A DNA stretch of 64,000 nucleotides from the NCBI GenBank assembly GCA_027026255.1, contig JALVOT010000003.1:1-64000 (forward strand). The letters are read 5' to 3'. The notes beneath the pieces are model-generated. The model was not told the DNA's origin, did no database searches, and saw only the letters and a list, made by a program, of their open reading frames with translations. This DNA comes from Caldifarciminota bacterium. Its GTDB lineage: Bacteria > Hydrothermota > Tepidihabitantia > SM23-42. Numbering within the stretch: the first letter of the stretch is position 1; each line of letters begins with the position of its first letter. Below are positions 9,028 through 15,956 of the stretch, one piece after another. A program made the position numbers and the translations under genes.

Positions 9028-9190
9028 TACATTTGCCTTCATTGCGGATATTTTTGCGTCTTTTAAACTAAATAAACATCACTGTAAGTTGTTGGACCGC
9101 GCGGCCCGTCTCGTCCTACAGTCTCGGCTCCATTACAATCTGTATATCACAAAAATCAAACCGCTGAAGAAGACCCGGACAAGTTTTATC

Positions 9191-9218
9191 TTGACATTTA
9201 ATAAATGTTAGATATTAT
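9191..9218 (+). promoter_or_regulatory. Leaderless-type promoter of the M50/enolase fusion gene
   Basis: TTGACA (9191-9196), 16-bp spacer, TATTAT (9213-9218), 8 bases to the ATG at 9227. Divergent from the pcm promoter. The stretch between them holds no gene I can support. Confidence 0.7.
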
Positions 9219-9226
9219 AGTGCACT

Positions 9227-11782
9227 ATGAAATTAAGAGAACAGATTAAACATCATCTCCATTCTGGTTGGGTGATTGCCAACCATATATTGGTCTCATT
9301 TCATATCGCCTTTATCTCAAGTCTCCTTTCGATTCCACCTGCACTCTTTGGAACCAAGGTATTAAAATTTGTTTTTTTCAGCCACGATACAATCATCTCG
9401 ACGATTTTCTGGTTTATCAGCTTTCATACCGGAGTGGCGATACATGAAATGGGACATTATCTGCGTGCTGTTAAGATAAACGCCCTCAAAGAAAACCTGC
9501 TTCCTGAGGCGAAAAAGAAGATGACCGCCCCGCTCTTCGTTCGTATTGTCTGGATTATCAAGATGTACTTAACCATTCCCTACGGTAAATTCTCCGGTGT
9601 AAAAAAAGAAGGACTCACCTACTATCCTGAAGCACCATTCAATCTCAGTGTTGCTGCAGCCGGACCATTAATCAGCAGAAAACTGGCGACTGTAATGCTT
9701 CCCATTGCATTTTTCCTCCTTACGATTGGTTTAACCAGTCACCTCTCCATACTCGTCTATTTGGGCCGACTAAGCCTGGGTATCGGCACGGTCGGATTAC
9801 TCGATTTCTTCCTTGCCGACCCCGGTAAATATCGCGAGTACATAAAACGAGAAAGAGAGGCAAAAAAGAAGGCACAGAAGATTGAGGTGAAAGAAGAGGG
9901 CTGGATTGATCGAATGAAACAGGTGAAAGAAACAATGATTAAAAAGCGGATGCAGGAAATCACCCTGCCCAATGGCGAAAAATTACGGGCACCCTGGCAG
10001 TTTAGAAACTGCGGTATGGGCGGCAGGCATACAGAAAAGGAGTATCCAGAAAGTAATATCAGTATGCAGGAGATGATGTTCTTACCCATCTGCGCACGGA
10101 ACTATGAAGAGGCACAGATGATTACCGTCAGCCTTCAAACCCGATTAAAACAGATTATTGAAAAGGCAGAAGGTGCAAGGGTAATGGGCATCGGCCTGGA
10201 AGGTGGACTTGCCCCATATATTGCCAAGGAAACACAGGACCGTATCCCTGAACAGAGGATGTGGCGGATGGCGGTTCAGGCAATCAAGGATATCGGATAT
10301 ACACCGGGTAAGGATGTCGTAATCGGACTTGACCCGGCATTAAGTGAATTGAGCAATGCCTACCGTGAAGAATTCAAACAGAAAGACAGTATCGGAATGT
10401 ATTATTTCTGGAGAGGAGAAGAAAAGGTCGTGATGTCCCGGGACGAACTTGTGGAACTCTACAAAAAGGCCGTGAAGGAAATCCCGATCGTTTCATTAGA
10501 AGACCCATTTGGAGAAGACGATGAGGAAGGCTGGCGCCTTTTAATGGCGGAATTATCTGATAAGATTTTCATAATCGGGGATGATAACATCACCACCAAG
10601 GATTCAGCGATTGAGGAATCCGCCGATAAGAAATTAATCAACACCGCCCTGATAAAGGCAAATCAGATCGGCACCCTATCCGAGACCATACTTGCCGTGC
10701 TTGTTGCTCTGGGTAAGGGACTGGATATCGTAGTATCCCATCGTTCAAAATCACCCAATGATGATATGGAAGCCCAGATTGCACTCTCTGCAAATGCCCT
10801 GGGTCTCAAGGCAGGGGGTGGCGCCAATACTGAAAGGTTATTCAAATATGGTGCAGTAACAAAGATAATGAAGGATATGGAGAAGGTAATCGCCGGAAAA
10901 TTTGAAAAGGCTGACCTCACCCATACAAAAACACTCTTAAATAACCTGGTAATAACCGACATCATCGCCTATGAAGAACCGACCAATGCCGGAATTCCTA
11001 CAGTGGGAATTGAAGTCTATGCCGGTATCCCGGGTTCAAAGGAATACCGTAAACTACTGAGATTCAGTGGTTCAACTCCCCTTGGGACATCAGCTGGCAC
11101 CGGAGAGGCGATTCACTTAATCGACAGTATTATTGAAGCATCGTCCATAACCAAAACCTATCCTGACCTGTTTACTGCCCAGCCTGACAAAACCTACCGA
11201 TTCAAAAAGGGAATCACCGAAAAAGAAATAAAAGAAAAGAATGACCCGCAGTTGAATGAACTATGGAATAAGGTCCAGCGTTATGACGGTAAGGGATGTC
11301 AGAATGCAATCCAGAATGTTCTGAAAATAATTGCACCCCGGTTTATCGGCAAAAAAGTGATAGAATTTAAGAACATATCAGATATCGACCAGAGACTACT
11401 CAGTCTGGAAAGGGAAACCGCAATACAAAGGGGTAAGATTACTCAGCATGCAGATATGGAAAAGATGATTGATATTATGCAGCGCAAGGGAAATCTGGGA
11501 ATGAATGCAATACTCGCGGTCTCATTGGCAATGGCACGTCTCATTGCCCATATCCAGGGTAAGGACCTATGGCAACTCTTAAGAGACGAGATGAAGACAA
11601 TTATTGCAAGACTGATTGTCGCTGAGAATGGAAAGGGTAGTGAACAGGAACTGAAACAACTTACCTTTGAAAAATTGATCGCCGAATTCCGGATGACTGC
11701 GGATAAGCTGAAAAAAGAAGAGAAAAAACTCTATGTCGCATTGCGTGGTCAGACTCCAATCTATTCAAAAAAAGATAAATAA
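9227..11782 (+). CDS. Membrane M50-like domain fused to a circularly permuted enolase
   Basis: 851 residues. Residues 1-200 have several hydrophobic segments, HEMGH at 73-77 and AAGPL at 143-147, as in site-2-protease (M50) proteins; an Asp near 193-198 could be the third zinc ligand. A charged linker (200-245) follows. Residues 247-553 match the enolase TIM barrel with every key residue recognisable: H268, E282, E325, D369, E425, D452/453, K477, the SHRS of 504-507 and K528. Residues 578-800 then match the normally N-terminal enolase capping domain (PTVGIEV near 591, TSAGTGEA at 621-628, LGMNAILAVSLA near 757). Ordinary enolase is cap then barrel, so the order here is reversed. Inferred: a membrane-anchored 2-phosphoglycerate/PEP enzyme or sensor; activity untested. 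GDEGG is changed to GLEGG at 323-327. Confidence 0.85.
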   Translation: MKLREQIKHHLHSGWVIANHILVSFHIAFISSLLSIPPALFGTKVLKFVFFSHDTIISTIFWFISFHTGVAIHEMGHYLRAVKINALKENLLPEAKKKMTAPLFVRIVWIIKMYLTIPYGKFSGVKKEGLTYYPEAPFNLSVAAAGPLISRKLATVMLPIAFFLLTIGLTSHLSILVYLGRLSLGIGTVGLLDFFLADPGKYREYIKREREAKKKAQKIEVKEEGWIDRMKQVKETMIKKRMQEITLPNGEKLRAPWQFRNCGMGGRHTEKEYPESNISMQEMMFLPICARNYEEAQMITVSLQTRLKQIIEKAEGARVMGIGLEGGLAPYIAKETQDRIPEQRMWRMAVQAIKDIGYTPGKDVVIGLDPALSELSNAYREEFKQKDSIGMYYFWRGEEKVVMSRDELVELYKKAVKEIPIVSLEDPFGEDDEEGWRLLMAELSDKIFIIGDDNITTKDSAIEESADKKLINTALIKANQIGTLSETILAVLVALGKGLDIVVSHRSKSPNDDMEAQIALSANALGLKAGGGANTERLFKYGAVTKIMKDMEKVIAGKFEKADLTHTKTLLNNLVITDIIAYEEPTNAGIPTVGIEVYAGIPGSKEYRKLLRFSGSTPLGTSAGTGEAIHLIDSIIEASSITKTYPDLFTAQPDKTYRFKKGITEKEIKEKNDPQLNELWNKVQRYDGKGCQNAIQNVLKIIAPRFIGKKVIEFKNISDIDQRLLSLERETAIQRGKITQHADMEKMIDIMQRKGNLGMNAILAVSLAMARLIAHIQGKDLWQLLRDEMKTIIARLIVAENGKGSEQELKQLTFEKLIAEFRMTADKLKKEEKKLYVALRGQTPIYSKKDK

Positions 11783-11796
11783 ATCAGGAGTAAATT

Positions 11797-12357
11797 ATGG
11801 TCTTTGATGATATGGAAGATACAGAGCGGGGACCATTTTGCAAACCCTATGGCCAGCTCTTTTTTGAAAACTTAGAAAAGATGCCGTCTTTTCAGGTCAT
11901 CGAGGCATACCTTTTCTGCCTTCTGCAAGCCCGAGATCAAATCCAGAAGGCAATCGCAATACTTGAAGGCATTATGAAAAAAGGTTCAGATAAGATAAAA
12001 GAAATAAAGAATCCGATGGACCTTCAGCATCTCTTCGGCAAAGCAACAAACTCACGCGGTGCAATTGAAAAAGAAATTGAACACCTCGCCCAAAACCGAC
12101 GCGAGATCGATAGACTCATTTCCCAGTATTCAGAAAAAGGGATATTTAATATGCCGATTCAGGAATTTATGAGCGCTTTTGACAGCGAATATAAGGTAAA
12201 AGTGGAAAAAAGACATCACGATTCGGATGAATTATATATTACTGAAATTAAAGGTAAGGACCTTGCGGGCTGTGCCGGATTTGAACACCTCAACAAAGTA
12301 ATGACCGGTTATCTGCTCAAAAAATTGATAAAAAAGCAGGACGAGAAAAAGGTCTAA
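11797..12357 (+). CDS. Unrecognised helical protein linked to the permuted enolase gene
   Basis: 186 residues, no family recognised. It starts 14 bases after the fusion gene with AGGAG upstream, so the two are very probably one operon. Predicted mostly alpha-helical with heptad-like charged stretches (about 45-120). There is a C-terminal block containing KRHHD near 148 and a Cys-Ala-Gly near 167, and a lysine-rich tail. No signal peptide or membrane segment. A cytoplasmic partner or regulator of the preceding protein is a guess from position only. Its stop codon interlocks with that of the convergent dehydrogenase gene. Confidence 0.65.
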   Translation: MVFDDMEDTERGPFCKPYGQLFFENLEKMPSFQVIEAYLFCLLQARDQIQKAIAILEGIMKKGSDKIKEIKNPMDLQHLFGKATNSRGAIEKEIEHLAQNRREIDRLISQYSEKGIFNMPIQEFMSAFDSEYKVKVEKRHHDSDELYITEIKGKDLAGCAGFEHLNKVMTGYLLKKLIKKQDEKKV

Positions 12358-13379
12358 TCGTTCGGGAAGATAATCACCTTTAGTGATTGCTCCGCCCGGG
12401 CGACAAGTTCAAATCCCTTTTGAATATCTGTAAGTCCAAACCGATGAGTAATCATTTTATGTACCTGAATCTTTTTTTCACTAATCAGTTTTATCGACTC
12501 ATCAATATCCTGTTTCACCGCCGCATAAGAAAAGACGATTGCTACATTCTTAAAATAGAGTTCAAAAAGGGGTAAAGGAATCCGAACATCCGGCGCGGTC
12601 GGTGCAAAAAGAAGCAGGGTTCCAGCCCGGTCAACGGATTTAAAGGTCTGTTCAAATGCTGATAGTGCGGTTGTGCAGAGGATAACTACATCGGCGAGCC
12701 GATTATCATTAACCTTTTTTATTAAAGCCGGCACATCATCCCGGGCATCAAATACATAATCAGCACCAAATTTTTTTGCAAGTTCCCGACGATATGGATT
12801 GATATCAGTAGCGATAATCCTTGCAGCCCCCTTTGCCCGGGCAGCCTGGATATGGAGGATACCTGAAATCCCGGAGCCGATAATAACCACCGTATCTTCA
12901 GGTTTTATATGGGCGAACCGCTGCCCCCTTACCACACAACCCAGGGGTTCAATAAATGTTCCCTCTTCATAGGAAACCTCATCCGGTAAAAGATATGTCC
13001 CTTTTTTTACATTAATCTCAGGAACCCTGATAAACTGGGCAAAACCACCCGGATCAAAATTTGTTGAATGGAGGGTATCACAGACTGTTTGATAACCCTT
13101 TTTACAGTAATAACATTCATCACAGGGAACATGATGGGAGACAAATACCCGATCCCCAATCTTATAGTCGGTTATATCTTCCCCTTTTTCCACAATCTCC
13201 CCGGCAATCTCATGACCCAATACCCTTGGCGCCCGTTTAATCCGATACCACTCCATAACATCACTTCCACAGATACCGCTTGCCCAAACCTTGACAAGCA
13301 ACTCATTCGGACCTATTTTGGGTTTTGGAACCTCCTCAACCCTTACATCCTTATTATTGTAGTATACCCCGGCGAGCAA
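12354..13379 (-). CDS. Zinc-dependent medium-chain alcohol/polyol dehydrogenase
   Basis: 341 residues of the MDR family (sorbitol/threonine dehydrogenase-like). Catalytic zinc ligands are Cys37 (GICGSD) and His56-Glu57 (LGHEI); structural zinc is held by Cys86, 89, 92 and 100. The NAD(P)-binding motif GSGISG is at 168-173, with Asp192 at the end of the second strand favouring NAD. The probable start is TTG at 13379, two bases after the stop of the lsrF-like gene, with AAGG upstream. Co-transcription with that gene suggests it handles a sugar or polyol phosphate linked to the thiolase/aldolase step. Exact substrate unknown. Confidence 0.88.
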   Translation of the reverse strand: MLAGVYYNNKDVRVEEVPKPKIGPNELLVKVWASGICGSDVMEWYRIKRAPRVLGHEIAGEIVEKGEDITDYKIGDRVFVSHHVPCDECYYCKKGYQTVCDTLHSTNFDPGGFAQFIRVPEINVKKGTYLLPDEVSYEEGTFIEPLGCVVRGQRFAHIKPEDTVVIIGSGISGILHIQAARAKGAARIIATDINPYRRELAKKFGADYVFDARDDVPALIKKVNDNRLADVVILCTTALSAFEQTFKSVDRAGTLLLFAPTAPDVRIPLPLFELYFKNVAIVFSYAAVKQDIDESIKLISEKKIQVHKMITHRFGLTDIQKGFELVARAEQSLKVIIFPND

Positions 13380-13381
13380 TT

Positions 13382-14173
13382 TTATACCTTACCCTGTTTT
13401 TCTGCCTCATATATCCTGTAGGCCTCATCCACAGATGCCTGATTATGGACAATGGCACGCACCGCCTTTATCATCCCGACCGGCGAATCGGATTGAAAGA
13501 TATTTCTACCCATATCCACACCTGAGGCACCATTAGAAACTGCATTATATGCCAGCTGCAGTGCATCTTTTTCAGCAATCTTCTTTCCTCCGGCAATTAC
13601 GACCGGTACCGGACAGGTATCAACAACCCTTTTAAAATCCTCACAATAATAAGTTTTGACAAAATGGGCACCCAGTTCGGCAGCAATCCGACAGCAGAGT
13701 GACAGATACTTGGCATCCCGTGCCATATCTCTGCCCACTGCAGTCACCGCAAGGACAGCGATGCCGTATTCATTTGCCTGATTAACCAGTTCGGAAAGTG
13801 CAAGCAGGGTCTGCTGTTCATAGGGCGAACCGACAAAGATCGAAAGTGCCACTGCACAGACATTAAGCCTTATCGCCTCTTTGATACTTGTAGTAATACC
13901 CTCATTGGAAAGCTCCGGACTGAGGATACTTGTCCCTCCAGATACACGCAGGACAATCGGAATAGCGAATTTTGCAGAAACCGAATTCCTCAATACACCG
14001 CGCGTCAGCATCAATGAATCTGCATAAGGCAATAAAGGTTCAATAGTCTTTTTTGGATTTTCCAGACCCGTAGTAGGACCAAGAAAATAGCCATGGTCAA
14101 CCGCAAGCATCACGGTCCGACCGGTATCCGGCTTAATAATTCTTGAAAGCCGATTTTCCAATCCCCAATCCAT
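13382..14173 (-). CDS. lsrF: LsrF-like class I aldolase/thiolase
   Basis: 263 residues from the ATG at 14173, chosen because AAAGGAG lies 5 bases upstream. It closely follows the LsrF pattern: DWGLENRLSRI at the N-terminus, LAVDHGYFLGPTTGLE at 23-38, the Schiff-base lysine in VKTYY (Lys173), and GASGVDMGRNIFQS at 215-228. LsrF transfers an acetyl group from the phosphorylated AI-2 product to CoA; near relatives act as fructose-bisphosphate or ADH-synthase aldolases. No lsrK, lsrG or AI-2 transporter is present, so the real substrate may be another keto-sugar phosphate. It is followed by a zinc dehydrogenase in the same operon. Confidence 0.85.
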   Translation of the reverse strand: MDWGLENRLSRIIKPDTGRTVMLAVDHGYFLGPTTGLENPKKTIEPLLPYADSLMLTRGVLRNSVSAKFAIPIVLRVSGGTSILSPELSNEGITTSIKEAIRLNVCAVALSIFVGSPYEQQTLLALSELVNQANEYGIAVLAVTAVGRDMARDAKYLSLCCRIAAELGAHFVKTYYCEDFKRVVDTCPVPVVIAGGKKIAEKDALQLAYNAVSNGASGVDMGRNIFQSDSPVGMIKAVRAIVHNQASVDEAYRIYEAEKQGKV

Positions 14174-14203
14174 AATCGCTCCTTTCATTATTAAATTTTT
14201 ATA

Positions 14204-14231
14204 AGAATATTCAAAATTCAAACAATGTCAA
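14204..14231 (-). promoter_or_regulatory. Promoter of the lsrF-like operon
   Basis: Minus strand: TTGACA (14231-14226), 16-bp spacer, TATTCT (14209-14204), then about 30 bases of leader carrying AAAGGAG before the start at 14173. Confidence 0.65.
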
Positions 14232-14248
14232 CAAACCATTTACGAGTA

Positions 14249-14276
14249 TTGACAATAGTAATAATTTCATTATGCT
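14249..14276 (+). promoter_or_regulatory. Leaderless-type promoter of the M48 protease gene
   Basis: TTGACA (14249-14254), 16-bp spacer, TATGCT (14271-14276), 5 bases to the ATG at 14282. It lies inside the longest possible frame (from 14225) and thereby rules out that upstream start. Confidence 0.65.
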
Positions 14277-14281
14277 TGAAT

Positions 14282-15946
14282 ATGCCGGAATCGCCGAAGA
14301 CCTTCTGGGAGATAAAAAAAGAAAAGACAATAAATATTTATATCCTGTTCTTTTTTCTGATAATCCTGTACTTCCTGCCGATATTTTTAATCTGGAATCT
14401 GCTAAAAATTATTTTTTATTTCAATCTCTTTTTACGCAACTCTCAGCCAAGTTTCAAAATTTTTGACACAAGTCTTATCTATATCTTTATTATCGCCGGA
14501 ATATTTGCAATAATCCACTGGTATAAATCCAACCGGAATGTTGTAGGAAAGGTTCTCCAGCTTCTGAGTGCAAGGCTGCCCGATAAAAATGATGAGTACC
14601 ATTATCAATTTCAGAACATTGTGGACGAGATTGAAACCGCAGCAGGTGGGATTAAGGTTGAACGGTATATCATTCCAACCGGGGCGATGAATGCCTTTGC
14701 CTTAGCCGATATCGGTAAACGCCGGGTAATCGGCATCACCGAAGGACTGCTCTCACGCTTGAACCGTGCTGAGGTCCAGTCGGTTGTTGCCCATGAAATG
14801 GCGCATATCATCTCCAATGATTCTGTGGTGACAACTACCGCCTGTTCTCTATTCAGTCTGTATAATGAATCTATGTATCAATTGAGCAAAGGGTTGGTTA
14901 AAAAATCATCAATGCGTCAGGACCGCTATTTGCCGATCCGGTCTCCGATGATTTCCAACCCCGGATTAATCGGCATACCGGTTATTATCATTCTATTTAT
15001 TACGAATATACTGAGCCAATTATTAAATATGTTTATCTCCAGAGAACGTGAATACCGTGCTGATGCAGCAGCAGTAGAACTGACCCGGGAACCGCTAAGT
15101 CTGGCAAGCGCCCTCTACAAAATGGGCATACACTGGCGCGGCACCGGACTGGTCGGCGACCGACTCGCCCCGATCTTTATTATCAATCCGAAATTCAGTC
15201 AGCTGGATGAGACCGAGGGCATCATCCCCACCCTGTTTTCAACCCATCCACCGTTAATCAAAAGACTTCAGGTTCTTCTCAATATGGGACATACCGATAT
15301 CTCTGAAATCGCCCACAGGATAAAGGAGAAGATAAAGATTGAGCCGGAAACCAGGACGGAAGGTCCTTTATTCTTTATAAAAAAGGCAGAAGAATGGCTC
15401 GGCCCATATACCATACTACAATTACAGACCATCGACGACCTGAATTTAGAAACTGAATTGAAAGCGGCGCAAAATGGAAATATCATAAAGGCAAAAAATA
15501 TGCCTGAGCTTGCCCATTTCTTTGAACTCAAACAGAAACCGCTCGGTCAAATCAGGCGCATCTGCCCGGATTGTCGACAATGGCTAATACCACAAAGTTA
15601 TGAAGGGCTTTATGTCTGGCGTTGTGCGTATTGCAATGGCATTGCGGTTGAAGAAGAAAAACTGCCCAGGATTATCGTCCGTAAGGAAAAGGGATTTACT
15701 GAAGATGTTGTAAGACTTGCAAAACTGCTGCGGGCTGATGCAAAGAAAAAGTATCCCCATTTCAATCTGCTTCTTGATATGTCTCATCCCCGCGCCTGTC
15801 CAAAATGTGGTAAACCAATGATACACAAATTCTACAGTTATGCCTATCATATTGAGATTGACGAATGCAGGGCCTGTAAGATAATCTGGTTTGATGCAAA
15901 AGAGCTGGAACTACTGCAGTGTTTGATTGAAATAGAAGGTGAATAA
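14282..15946 (+). CDS. HtpX-like M48 membrane metalloprotease with C-terminal zinc ribbons
   Basis: 554 residues from the ATG 5 bases after the -10 box. Two hydrophobic segments (about 20-45 and 60-80) precede an M48 peptidase domain. The zinc/catalytic motif HEMAH is at 171-175, the downstream Glu ligand lies in REREYRAD, and STHPP is near 320. A further hydrophobic stretch lies between. The C-terminal 120 residues add something unusual: CPDC...CAYC and CPKCG...CRAC-IWFD, the last resembling the zf-TFIIB/'IWFDAGEL' ribbon. HtpX-type proteases degrade misfolded membrane proteins. The ribbons may recognise substrates or partners, which is inference. It ends 10 bases from the convergent polA. 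Confidence 0.88.
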   Translation: MPESPKTFWEIKKEKTINIYILFFFLIILYFLPIFLIWNLLKIIFYFNLFLRNSQPSFKIFDTSLIYIFIIAGIFAIIHWYKSNRNVVGKVLQLLSARLPDKNDEYHYQFQNIVDEIETAAGGIKVERYIIPTGAMNAFALADIGKRRVIGITEGLLSRLNRAEVQSVVAHEMAHIISNDSVVTTTACSLFSLYNESMYQLSKGLVKKSSMRQDRYLPIRSPMISNPGLIGIPVIIILFITNILSQLLNMFISREREYRADAAAVELTREPLSLASALYKMGIHWRGTGLVGDRLAPIFIINPKFSQLDETEGIIPTLFSTHPPLIKRLQVLLNMGHTDISEIAHRIKEKIKIEPETRTEGPLFFIKKAEEWLGPYTILQLQTIDDLNLETELKAAQNGNIIKAKNMPELAHFFELKQKPLGQIRRICPDCRQWLIPQSYEGLYVWRCAYCNGIAVEEEKLPRIIVRKEKGFTEDVVRLAKLLRADAKKKYPHFNLLLDMSHPRACPKCGKPMIHKFYSYAYHIEIDECRACKIIWFDAKELELLQCLIEIEGE

Positions 15947-15956
15947 GAGATAAATT

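Noticed and set aside
8993-9211. 72-codon lysine-rich frame between pcm and the fusion gene
   Set aside because: It runs through both divergent promoters, has no ribosome site and looks like translated AT-rich spacer.
14225-14281. Extended N-terminus of the M48 protein
   Set aside because: It would contain the gene's own -35 and -10 boxes; the ATG at 14282 fits the leaderless pattern.
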